Positions 27,401-41,300 of a stretch of 64,000 nucleotides of DNA are shown here, piece by piece. The stretch's first letter is position 1, and the number at the start of each line of letters is the position of its first letter. Under the pieces are notes generated by a model. The model was not told where the DNA came from. It made no database searches and was given only the letters and a program-made list of their open reading frames with translations. Both the position numbers and the translations under genes were made by a program. The DNA is from Saxidomus purpurata (taxonomy: Eukaryota > Mollusca > Bivalvia > Venerida > Veneridae), in the NCBI GenBank assembly GCA_022818135.1, contig JAFMSR010000002.1, forward strand, positions 54,316,486-54,380,485. Direction: 5' to 3'.

Positions 27401-30400
27401 ATGAAAATTTGGAAAGTGACAGTTGAAAAAGTATATAATTTTGCAAATGCTATTAATGCTTCATCTTGTTTCTGTGAACTTGTACATGACCACAATAGAA
27501 TCTATCTGAGCTTTTTTTGCCTAAGTGTGCTTATTGGGATAAATATTCTGGAATTCCCTCCCAGTTCCTGTTGAGTTTATTCTGGTCAAATACAAAACTA
27601 CAAACACCTAAACTTAGATAATTTTGAGCAAAATCATTGTATTTTGGGTCTGTTTTGCACTTTTTACCGTTGATGAAATCAGAAGTTATTCTAGCAAATC
27701 AAGGATGAGATCAAAGTTATTGCAGCCAATCATTAATGAGATTAGAATAATTCTAGCTAATCATTGATGAGATCAAATTCAACCTAGCCAATCATTGATG
27801 AGATCAAAGTTATTCTAGCCAATCGTTGATGAGATCAAAGTTATTCTAGCCAATCGTTGATGCGATCAAAGTTATTTTTAGTAAAAAAACTCACCTATCT
27901 GTTCTGTGCAGTTTAAACCTGTATATCCATCGTTACATGTGCACTCGTACCTCACTGAACCAAAAGCCGCACAAGACCCTTGATCACATGGGTTTGGACT
28001 ACATGGGTTGTTTGCAATGGTACAGCTAGAAAGTGAATGTCCTCAAATATATTTATTTATCCTCAATGATTACCAAGCAACTGTTTGCAACTTACGGTTT
28101 ACTGACCTGGAGACTCAATACTTCTGAGTTACCAAAAGCAGTGTAAGTTTAATATGTGTTCCAGATTTCTTCATTTTAAGATTTAACTAAAAGTGGAATT
28201 AGTGAATAACTGTTTTATTAGCTTTCTAATGATATAAAACTTTTGAAATGTCTATCATTTTAAGAAAGTTACCATCCTTAGAAAAAAACCCACTAACAAT
28301 GGAAAATCACTACCAGCCTCTGCCAACCCTAGCTTTATCTTATCAACAGAAAATATTGCATACTTCAGTATTTTATTTGCAAACACTTTTTCTCCTATTA
28401 CAAGTTACAGATTGCTTGAAACTCCCAAAAAGGCCATTTTCAAGGGATTTATGACAACCCGTGAATCAAATCCCTCCAATTAAAATTGTCCTTCCCTTCA
28501 AGTTCGAGCAAACGAAGATTGACTGTATCACCTTTACAACAAGAGCTGTCTCATGACAGCACGCTCGACTATTTGAAAGCCTGTCAGTAAAATGGGTTTT
28601 TTTTTGTCTAAGAACAGGACTGGTGTATTGTGCAAATTGTCTATAAGAATTAAGGTCAAAGATATGAAACTTGTACATTACGTTCAAAGCCTTACTCCGA
28701 TTCTGTTAGCCAACTGGAGGAAGGAGGGGGGGTGGGGGGATAATTTCAAAGAAATACATGACCTTGAATATTTGATCATGAATAACTTTGTAACATTTCA
28801 AAATTGATATGCATAAAATTAAAAAAACATAACTGCTGCATGCTGCATAATTATTTTATGACATTTCAAAAATAAGCCATTTCGAGTATTTCAGTCTGGT
28901 AAAAACTGTGTAAAATTTCTAAGTTACAAAGGGGCATAAATATGTCAAAAATCAAAAACAGTGGTGAAGATGTTGATAGAAAAGATACATTTTAAGTTTC
29001 AAGTCAATTATGTTCGATAGTATTCAAGATATTAGGCAAAAATCAAAACAGAGTTAAAGGGATTAATTCCTCTGGTGTAGATGTTGATAGTAAAGATATA
29101 TTTTGAGTTTCAGATCAATACCTTTGATAATATTCATGATATTTGACTTTATAAAAAAACTTTAACCAAAAATTCTAAGTTAACAAGAGGGCCAAGATGG
29201 CCCTATATCACTCACCTTGGTACAAGTCCAGATCACTAGATAATGTTATACACCAAATAAGTTTTCCTATATACGCCTTTGTAAAACAAATGATCCCCCC
29301 CCCGGGCAAGGTCAATTTTGACCCAAGGGGCATAATTTGAACAAACTTTGAAGAGGTCTACTAGGCAATGCTACATGCCAAATATCTAAGCTCTAGGCCT
29401 TGTGGTTTCAGAGAAAAAGATTTTTAAAGTTTTCCCTATATAAGCCTATGTAAAACTAAGTGACCCCCTGTGCGGGGTCAATTTTGACCCAGGGGTCATA
29501 ATTTGAACAATCTTGGTAGAATTCCAGTAGCCAATGCTACATGCCAAATATCTAAGCTCTAGGCCTTGTGGTTTCAAAGAAGAAGATTTTTAAAGTTTTT
29601 ACTATATAAGCCTATGTAAAACTAAGTGACCCCATGTGCGGGGTCAATTTTGATCCGGGGGTCATAATTTGAACAATCTTCGAAGAGGTTCACTAGCCAA
29701 TGCTACATGCCAAATATCTAAGCTCTAGGCCTTGTGGTTTCAGAGTAGAAGATTTTTTAAAGTTTTTCCTACATAAGCCTATGTAAAACTAAGTGACCCC
29801 CGGTGCGGGGTCAATTTTGATCCGGGGCTCATAATTTGAACAATCTTGGTAGAGGTCCACTAGCCAATGCTACATGCCAAATATCTAAGCTCTAGGCCTT
29901 GTGGTTTCAGAGAAGAAGATTTTTAAAGTTTTTCCTATATATTCCTATGCAAAACTAAGTGACCCCTGCGGGGCAATTTTGACCTGGGGGTCATAATTTG
30001 AACAATCTTGGTAGAGTTTCACTAGACAATGCTACATGCCAAATATCTTAGCTCTAGGCCTTGTGGTTTCAGAGAAGAAGATTTTAAAGTTTTTCCTATA
30101 TATGCCTATGCAAAAACTAAGTGCCCCACCCCCCCGGTCAATTTTGACCCAGGGGACATAATTTGAACAATCTTGGTAGAGGTCCACTAGACAATGCTAC
30201 ATGCCAAATATCTAAGCTCTAGGCCTTGTGGTTTCAGAGAAGAAGATTTTTAAAGTTTTTCCTATTTGTTGCCATAGCAACCAGAGTTCTGCATGGAATG
30301 GAATTCTTTGAACAACTTTGATAGAGCTTCATGCAAGGAACATCCCTGCAAAGTCTCATCAACATTGGCCCAGTGGTTTCAGAGGAGATGTCGTTTGAAG

Positions 30401-33400
30401 GAAATGGTGGAGCTGGACGGACGCCACGGACCGGAATGCGATCCTAATAGCTCACTCTGGCACTTTGTGCCAGGTGAGCTAAAAAGGGGCATGAATCTGT
30501 CAAAGATCAACACAGAGTTATGGGGATTGTTTCCTAAGGTATAGCTGTTGATGGTAAAGATATATTTTGAGTTTCAAGTCAATACCTTTGATAATATTCA
30601 AGATATTTGACTTTATAAAAAACTTTAACCAACGCAGACACCAATGCTGATGCCGGGGCGAGTGCAATAGCCTCCTTATTCTTCGAATAGTCGAGTTAAA
30701 AACAAGAGAGCCATGATGGCCCTATATCTCTCACCTGAATACAAGTCCACTTGCCTAATGGGTGTGGTCAATTTTGATCCAAGAGGCATAATTTTAACAA
30801 AGTAGGTGGAAGACCACAAAACAATGTTACATACCAAATAGGTTTTCCTATAAAGTCTTTGTAAAACAAGTGACCCCCATTGGCGGGGCTAATATTGACC
30901 CCAGGGGTATGATTTGAACAAACTTTGAAGAAGTCTACTAGGCAATGCTACATGCTAAATATCTAAGCTCTAGGCCCTATGGTTTCAGAGTAGATTTTTA
31001 AAGTTTTTCCTGTATAAGCTTATGTACAATCAAGTGACCCCCTGGAGAGGTCAATTTTGACCTGAGGGTCATAATTTGAACAATCTTAGTAGAGGTCCAC
31101 TAGGCATTTCTACATGTCAAATATCTACTCTCTAAGTCTCATGGTTTCAGAGGAGAAGATTTAAAGATCTTTCTTTATAAGCCTATGTAAAACCAAGTGA
31201 CCGCCTGGGAGGGTTCAATTTTGACCCGGTAGTCATAATTTGAACAATCTTGGTAGAGGTCCACTAGACAATGCCACATGTAACATATCTTAGTTCCAGG
31301 CCTAGTGCATTAACAGAAGAAGGTTTCTTAAAATGTTTTTCCTATTTGTTGCCATAGCAACCAGAGCTCTGCATGGAATGGAATTCTTTGAACAACTTTG
31401 TAGAGCTTCATGCAAGGATCATCCCTGCATAGTTTCATCAACATTGGCCCAGTGGTTTCAGAGAAGATGTCGTTTGAAGGAAATGGTGGAAGGACTGACT
31501 GACGGACAGCGGATGATAGATGCTGGACATAATGCGATCCCAATAGCTCACCCTTGCGCTTTGTAATAATTAATTCAACTGGTTTCAGTTAAAAATCATC
31601 TTCAATGACCTGAACTTGTACTGGGCTAGATAGCAAGTGATTCTGCCCATGTGACCAGTGCAGATCATGATCATTTGCATATCTATGCAGTCTAAGTTAT
31701 CTCCCCTGTTCATTACTCCATCAGTAAATGTTCAACAAGCATCCCTTTGAACACCTACTGGTAAATGCCGTAACTGAAAGACGGACAAATTCACTTAAAA
31801 TAATTGATCAGGTTTAGAGTTAAGAATTCCCGCACTTCAAACTGACTTACAATTGGCCTTTGAATCCACCTGCTGAAGGACACACACATTGGAACCCATC
31901 AATTTTGTCCATACATTCGGAGTTCTCGCTACAAGCTGCGTCTGCACAGTTATCATCTGTGTCGACTTCACAGTGATCGCCATCAAATGCTGTTTATAAA
32001 TGAGAAATGATTAAAATCTTTTAGAGCCGCAAGACACAAACTACAATTTTTAATTCTAATGTTTTTTTTTATGTACAATAATTATACACCCACTAAAAGC
32101 TCTGATGAATATTCATAAGCAATCATTTGCACAACGTAATCTGATCAATGACGAAGTGTTGGCATAATTAAGTCCTTAGAAAAAGATGTTTATGAATCGA
32201 AGTTTAATCACTGTGAGTTTAGATGTGAACAGCTTTAAGCTACTTACTACAGTATAAATAGAAACAATTCAGAGTTGTATCTGTGTAAGCTCAACCGGTA
32301 AGCATGCCCGTTTGTAGTCACACAGTCGTGAGTTTGAATCCAACTCAATGTTTATATTTTTTACTATGGCGATGAAATGGTTAGATAGTTCGGCGTGGTT
32401 ACATGCTACCCCCGCGCCCCCCCCCTGCCTGTTATTTGTATAATATTACTTTTATCAGGAAAGTCTGCCTATATTTCAGAAGCTACACATGCCTCTGATT
32501 CTATGTTTTTAGTGTTTTTAAAGTACACTATAGGTTCATCAGCACCTATAGCCCTAACAAATAGCTTCATGTAAGGTTTTAATCTCAACTTTTGCAATGA
32601 GTATCAAAAATTGAAACTAGGGTAGTCGATAGTACGCCAAAATACAGCAATATTAACTTAGAACATAAACTTGAGATCAGGACTGTGTTATTCAAAACTT
32701 TAACGTTGACAAGCTTTTGATTGAAAAAAAAAAAAATTCTCGTAAGGTAAAGATAGCAAAATATTTTGATTTTGCTCTGAAGAGTTTTCAGACCTCATTC
32801 TCTCAAGATCAAAAACTCGTTTTAAAAAGTCTTAAAATCTGGAGGAATGTAACCTTTAAAGTTAATCGACTGTTATCTTAATTGTCAGTAAAAGTTTGGA
32901 ACAACTGTGTCCAGACGAGAACTTTCATTGAAACTTATCCCGCTGACAGTTTTTCAGAAGTTTCAATGCTTTAATCACCGTACTAACTCTGATAACGTTT
33001 CCTTAAATCAGTAGTTACGTTACCTGTGTCACAGACTTTCCTCACATGTTGTCCATTTCCATCACTCAGCTGAGATGGTGTCAGTTCTACGTTATACATT
33101 ACGCATAATACTGTATTGCCGGTAGGCAATACTATTAGATCTTTGCAATCAGCATTAACTAGACACTTGTTGCTACAATCTGAGGCCGTTGCTGCAGGTG
33201 ATGAGTTAAATGGAGCAGGATCATTGGGTCCACTTTTACTTGTACCCTGCTCTTCCATTTTACACTCGTCTAAATCTGAAACAATTACAACAAAAGCTGT
33301 TTGTGAAACAGGTATGTCCCCTTGATGCAATCTGTAAAGTGGAAAAATTGAACTAAGCCAACATTTTTAAAGTAAAAGTCGCTGTGATATTATAAGACCT

Positions 33401-35328
33401 AATAACCTGAAAATGCATTGGGGTCATCCAATCAAGTTTGAAAAAAAAATTCTATGTATTTCTGATCAAGTTCAGCCAGTAGAACATCGAGTTATGTGCG
33501 TGTGAAATTGTTACTTTAACGCGAGTAAGTCAGAACACGCCGACCCTGAGGCTATTTCTGAACAATTTAAATGTTACAAGAAAAGTTAAAAATATAAATA
33601 TTTTCATGATCAAAAAATGAATTTCACACAGTAATGTTACTGTTTTTGCTTTTGTTGAGGTAAGCCATGCAGATGTAAAGGCTACTCAATTCAAACCTAA
33701 CATATTGATCCTGACCATCTCAGCCACCTCTTAAAGGGGTTTTGGGGATATATTTCAGGCTCTGTCGTGCACCTTTTTGACAAATTGTTCTGTTATAAAC
33801 AGACATGTCATTTAAAATGTTAATGAAGTCGTCTTATTAAGAAATGTTCCAAGACTGTAGGCCTTTACTCTGTAATACATTGCAACTTGTTCAACCTGGC
33901 AAAATATTGGTACGTGGCTTTTCAAATGTCTAAATGCTGTGATCAACCCAGCTTTTATAAGTCCTGAAATATCTTTTCAACTCCAGAACATAGAGCTAAG
34001 ACTTCTGTTTAAGAAAGCAAAAGAAAAATTCAATACTTTAACTCCTATGTATTATGGACAATGTTAAAATGTTGATAGATTTTCAGTTTTATATGTGTAT
34101 AATACAGTAATTTTGAAATACTTTGCGGCTGTTCAGCAATATGCGCACAAACTGAAAGTCTTGCAGGTAATTCCGACCACCTTAGTTTCTATCTCCGCCA
34201 TGATGGAGCATTATTTTAGACCTTTCCTCATCAACTTTTTAAATATTTAAAAAATGAGGTAAATTTTTAAATATCCTACTTGTTCATTATGTTAGCAATT
34301 TTTTGTAAATGTTATTTTCTTAGACGAAAATGGTGCTGATTTTTTATTGTTCGTTATTTATTTGTTATGCTCCACAAAAAACACCACCCCACCCCTGACC
34401 AACACTGATAATAAATGGATCATAGGGAAAATTAAATGGTTGAGAACTAATAAAACAAAACTTTGAGAGTTAAAGGCAAAACAAGGATCTGTATAACAAG
34501 GGCCAAAAGTAGCAAGATATTAAGTCAAAAGTTATCAAACTTAAATGTTTGATATCCCTGAATACTACAGGAAAGTTGTAGGTTAATACTTCAAGTGGTT
34601 AGTATATGTGCATAACAGTGCCAGTTGCACACAAGACTTTAACTAGGAATTTCTAAGTACAAATCAAGAAATATTTTCATAGAGTTATCTTCTCTTGCTT
34701 ACAGATATGTCATGCTGGTACATAAGTACTCCCAACTTTCAAAGTAATATCTCAAATGGTAAAGTCAACAACTGGACAAGAATGAAAATTTCAACTGAGT
34801 TTCTAAGTCTAAAAGGGCCATAATTACAAAAATATCCTTGACAGAGTTACCTTCTCCTGCCTATGTTATGGGGATTATGATGGTAAATAAGTATTCCAAC
34901 TTTCAAAGTAAAATCTCCAACAGTTCAGTCAAAAACTGGACTGGTACAAAAACTTAACCAAGATTCTAAGTCAATAAAGGGGCTTAATTAAAAAAAATCC
35001 TTAACAGAGTTATCTTTTCTTGCCTACAGATGGGGGTAATGATGAAATAAAGAATTTCTGCATTTTTTAAATAATACACAAGCAAATTACATTAACGAAA
35101 CCAAATTATATTTAGCACTAGCTATTAACATCCCCACCCCTATATAACCATTAAGTGTAGTGGTGTCGTCAGACCGAAGACATGGACTGGTCCGAAAGAC
35201 ATGCTTTCATAACAAAGTACTCCCTGTTGAGTTACCTTTTGCATTTTCCCACTTACACAATATTCTTTCAATTCTAGATCTGGCATCAGGTGTTGAATTA
35301 CCAGAACATTGAGGGTGACCCCAAAAAA

Positions 35329-35370
<42 letters not shown>

Positions 35371-38300
35371 TTTTTAAAATCAACATGTATTAGACCCATA
35401 ATAAGCAATGTTTCAAAGGCCCCAAGACTTGTCATTTTAATAAACTACAGTCAGATCTGCCACCTTAGTTCTCAACATCCTGACCTTACAGTCTAGTTAG
35501 AGGGCCAAAAAAATCATATGAAAAAAAGGAATTCAATTACGGTGTATGAAGAGAATATATTTTTATTTATAATATAAAACATATTTGGAAATGAACAACA
35601 TCCCCTGGCGGCCATGTTTTCCAAGAAAACAACATTTCTTGAGCAATCAGTTTGGATTTCATTAGATTATTCATTCTGTTGATAATTCTCTGATTAGATT
35701 ATTCATTCTGTTGATAATTCTCTGATTAGATTATTCATTCTCTTGATAATTCTCTGATTAGATTATTCATTCTGTTGATAATTCTCTGATTAGATCAAGA
35801 GTGCAATGACTGCTTTTCATGAGCATTTTTGATTCAGCTACACATGTTACTCAGGCAAAGAATTGGCACATACCCAATGGAATAACTTGACCTCTCTAAC
35901 CTAAATGTATTGGGTACCGTATTTCCGCTTAAAGCGAGGAAAAAAGTCCCGATTTTTTCAAAGTGGGGTCCTCGTTTAAAGCGAGGCCACGGAATCCCAA
36001 AAATAAAATCAATCCTACTACTTTGTGATGAAATCGGCATCCGAATGTCCGGAGTGTCTATGTGCAGACGCACGGAACAATACACACAATTGGCGAATTA
36101 CGTTATTGTGTAACTCACCTCCCCCCTGTCATCGCAAATGTTGCCATTTGCAATTATTTAAAGAATCTAGAAGGTAACTTTGCCGTAACTTTAAATAAGT
36201 GGTGCAGACATATTTGTTTTTTTCGGTATGATATAGCGGCCTAAAATGATATTGAATCAAGCGTTTCCAGCGTTTTGCAAAAACCAAATCAGTCTAGTCT
36301 GTGTATTGTTAATTGTATTGATTTTTGTTGACATTTGAGGCGATATTGCGTCCGTAAATACGTGTCATCGGCTGATGAATCGTTCTGAAAACTCTGGCGC
36401 TTAGTATAATTAGTAAGTAGGCCCGGATACGCAAATTAGCGGCAATTACGTCGTTGTTAAGGAGCGAGAGGCTTAGACAAAAGGCCGAAAGTCTTTTTTG
36501 TAAAATTCGTCAGCGGTTGTTTTGTCACTTTTAATTTATACAAAAGTTTGATTAGTTTTTGCAAACATTTTGTGATAACTCCCAAGAAATTGTAACAATG
36601 GGAATGAAAATATTTTTTTGACTTTATTGCCTTTCGATCCTTTTTTGTCTTTAAACTACGGTATTGTCGCTACTTTGGGGATCTCGGCCTCTTAATAATT
36701 ATTACAAGTTATTATATACAAGCTGTCATATGTTTTCATTTGTTAATTGCCATGGCACTATTTCGCATTATCTTTTCAAAGTGTCAAAAAAAATCAATAT
36801 CAATTGACAATCCAGATTGGTTTATAATACTCAAAAAACGGCGATTAAAAATTTCTTTTGCTTAGAAATCATACGAACTTGAGAAAATAAAGAACTGGGT
36901 CATTAAAAATTGCCTTGTCTTATAAATGGTCTATTAAAACCACCATTCCATGGCAAATAGGGGTCTCTAACCTTAATCGGTAGGTATATAGTTGTCTTTT
37001 TTGTCAACTTGGGCCATTTTCAACAAATAATACTTCAATTTGACTAAGTAACTGAAATTTGACAATTTTCTATATTTCTTAATAAGTTTTCATGAGAAAT
37101 TTAGAAAAATTTGTCAAGGGGATGTAAATAAGTACAAACTGCAGATAATCTCTAATCTAGCCTGGGTCAACTCATGGGCAATTGGGTGTTACACGGGTCG
37201 AGTAGATTAGAGATTGAGCACATGCAATTTAACTCAACCTGACTGAATTAAAACTCTGGTTGAGTTAGCCATTTAAAGATTAAAAACTGTAAACATACAC
37301 AGACAGACAACATGGGCATAAAAATATATCGCTCTTAATTAATTAAGAGTATTATTTTTCCCAATTTACTAAGAGAATTAAATATTTTTCCATCTTAATT
37401 TCTCCTAAAAAATTGTGCTCTTGGTAATGCGCCTGTCACACTGTCCGAAATTGACACCAGATGGACACACAATAAAGGAATTATTCAAAATTGGCTCTGA
37501 TCGTAAAAACATCGTGCCATTCGTGAAGGAATCTTAAGCCATCGTATGACCACCGGTGGAGTTTCTCAGGCTCCGGTAGCAGCTTCGTGAGCGGTGGCAA
37601 AATCTTTGGCTTGCCAAAAAGTCGCGAAGGACTTGCTAAGGTCCATTTTCGTGTTGAATTTGTGTGTCGATTTTGCCCTTCATGAGGCTATCGTGAGGGC
37701 ATCTTATCAAATCGTGTCATCTTCGTCTTTACTTTGAACGATCATCGGTGCTGTTGGGCATTTTCGCCTCACGAAGAAGATACGATGGAAACAAGAAGCT
37801 GCCCGATTGTCTTAGGAATGCAACACGACTACGTATAGCCCTCGCAATGCCGTCATTATGCCATCGTATTAAAGTACGATGACACTGAGATGGGACCACG
37901 GTGTCGGCGAAGACAGCCGAATTTGAGTAGCTCAAGCTTTTCCCATGTGTCATGGTAACGTGGACATATAGCCTCATAGCATCTTCCCCAGTCAGTCCTG
38001 AGCAACTATTTGGAGTAGAGGTGTGTGTAACTTCCAAAGTTTCAATCACAGCTTATCTAAATGCAGTTCCTGCAGAATGGCATTCTTTCGTGTAGCCAAC
38101 GTGTAGCCATCGTGAGGCCTTCGTGTGGCCTTCGTAAGGCCTTTGTGTGTCCAATGGGTAAAACTAATAAATGGAAATTCACATCTTCGTTTTGCCTTCG
38201 TGTGTGGTTTGGATGTCATCGTAAGATCTTCTGTTGGGCATCGTACTTGCTTAAGAGTGTTGACCAAGTTCGGGGCCATCTTCGCGCGAAATTCAAAATT

Positions 38301-41300
38301 CCATATTCGTATGGCCATCTGGGGTCAATTTCGGAACAGTGTGAAGCCTGCATAACCAAATAAATTTTTATATTTACCCGTTCTACAAGTACAGGTATAT
38401 TGTTCTAGGCCCACTCCTTCAACGCAGGTAGCACCATTGGTACAGGGGTTGCCATCGCATATATGATACTCGGACTGACATCTGTCACCATAGTAACCAG
38501 AATCTGAAATAAAACATCACCGTGTCACATTGTATTATATGATTATTTGCACAATATAAAAATCTGTAATTTCTGATAACTGGTTTCATAGATAGGGATT
38601 TCTAAATTTCCAACCAGACTGTAATTATGTTAAGAAAACTTTCAAAGGTCTATAACTCTAATGTTTTTAGTCAATCCAAAGTAAAACACATTTCTACAGT
38701 AACTATGTTTTATTGAATTTGCCTCAATCATTCTTCAGAAATGTCTCAGGTCAGACAGAAAAAAACCAAATGACTATCAGCATTACTAGTTTAAGAAAAC
38801 AGGAATTCTTATATTTTTCTCTAGAGCTACACCCTCTTAAGGGCCTCATTTCATAAAAGAATCTATTTTCAAAATTTTCCATTGTTAGATACAACAGATT
38901 AGATTACTTGAGCCTAATGCCTCTATGCCTCATAATAGCATTATCTGTACACTATCCCCATACAGGTTATTGGTAAAAATACAAAAAAAGGTACCCGTGT
39001 TATTCAAGCTATTTGTTTTCTATTAACACTTCATTTAATCATTTACTGACCAATACAAAAGTTTTTCATACAGGTTATTGTAAAAATACAAAAAGGTTTC
39101 CCCGTATCAAGCTTTTTTTTCTATTCAAACGATAAAATTTTCTTGTTATTGGTAAATATACAAAAAAGGCCCCCTGTTTTTCAACCCTTTTTTTTCCCCC
39201 CACCCCCCCCCCACTCCCCCCCCCCCCCCCCAACATTTCATGATAAATTGTTCTTTCTAATGGTATTTCAAATTTGTGATGAATATTTCTTGAATTGTGA
39301 GTCTTAAAAACAGTCATTTCACATTTTTAAACATATTTAGGCATTTTCAATCTAAATGTATTTCCTTTCCGAGTGTTTTTGAAAGTAATTGAAAGAAGAC
39401 AGAATAATTTAGAATCTAACACTCACTTATGGGGTTATAAATTACAGGAAAAGGGATATAAACAATGGGCGTGTTCTAATCATATTTAATTTTCATTGGA
39501 TTATCATGTTGACCAATCCATTGTAATTTTTGGGGGTTATGAAATCAACAGATATTCATGGGTCATAAAATTTGATTAATATTTAATGTTTTGATAAGAA
39601 ACATGATCAAAAGAAATTTAATCAGCTTATAAAAACACTTTGATTGGAGATCATTGAAAGTGATGCCAAGGGTCATCTAATTGCTTTGTTTTGATAGCTG
39701 TGGTCAATATACACACCTGATTATGTAATCATTAATCCCATATTGTTCTGACACATGTTATGGAATTCAGCAATTTAATTGGTTGTCACATTTTCCCTAA
39801 GGGAAAAATTGTTAAAATCAAGTCATGTAGAAAATTATATCTGCTATCATCTGCTATCATTTTTTCCATAAAACTCTGTTATTATCCTATTAGAACTAAT
39901 CCTTGATAATTAGAAAAATTCTACCTGTCTTTAGCTGTAAATTACCAATAACTTTCTAATATTAACTACAGTCAAAGTCAAGTCAAAGTCAAATACCATT
40001 TATTCTCTCATTTCATGATTACATGAAAAAATGAGGGTTAGTTTGTAACAATGTTTACAGAGGCTCAATCAAAAAGGATATACAACACGAAATAGTACAC
40101 AAACGAGATTTTTCGAGATCTCCCCATTTAGTTGATAGTGCGGAGAGTCATAAAAAAATATTATTATCATTATTATTTTTATTTTATTTTTATTTTTAGA
40201 ATAAAAAAAAAAATTAGTGTGGGAATAGTACTATGTGATTGAGAAAAACGGCTATTAAGCATTTTACATAGTTTAGTTGTTACGTAAATCACACTATATA
40301 TTTAAAAGACTCTTGGAGTTTGTGAAAAAGGAAGAGGAGAACATTTGTGAAAGAAGAACATGGAAATGTATGATCACAGGCAATACAAACATGTACATAC
40401 AGCTGACAATTCAGGCAAAAAACAAAACAAACAACAAAAACATATATAAAGAAATGTGTTCACCTCATTCTTATAAGTATATTTTTCACAAATTTACACA
40501 AGTTTATGTATTCAGTTTTGTTACTTGTGTTAATCAGTTGCTCTAATTTGAAAATATTTGGACGACGGTAATAATATGGCTTGATATATTTTCTTCTTTC
40601 ATCGCTGAAATCGGAGCATTCTAATAAGTAGTGAAATTCATCTCCTATTTTGTTATTACAAGTATTACAAGTCCTAAGGTTAATAGGTATTCTTGACCAG
40701 TTTCCAGTTTCTATTGGTAGACGGTGGTTTCTTGTTCGGAACTTTACCATGTAACTTAGGAAGGGGTTGGGGGATTCGATTTCTTTTTTGAATATTCTGT
40801 AGAAAGTACTATTACTAGAATTGTCAACAAGTGAGTACCATTCATTCAAAAATAAATCGTGTAACTTTTGTCTAACAGTTATTTTAAGCCATTCACTATT
40901 CTGTAAATAATGTTCATTCCAAACATTTATCAGACCGCATTTAATTAGGATATTTTTAACGTTTGAAATCCAGGGGTACTTTTTCTTAAGTGTGGCTTCA
41001 TTTAGATCTTTTGATAGTAGATACATGCTATTATAGATTATAGAAGAAAGTCTTTTAGGTTGATTGTTTGGATCATATTCATTTAAACGTGACCAGAAAA
41101 TAATTATTTTTTCTTCTATGTCTATTGAGATAGGCTTACATCCCGTTTCGCCATAAACCATGTAACTTGGAGTTGACCTTTTCAAATTTAAAATATGCTT
41201 TAAAAATTTCAATTGCACCCGTTCAATGACATCTAAATTCCCATATCCCCATATTTCTGCACTGTATACCAATATAGGTTTAATAGTTTTATTAAACAGA

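Noticed and set aside
37729..38363. Several overlapping frames of 76-106 codons
   Set aside because: They lie on both strands within a CG-richer non-autonomous transposon and show no motif.
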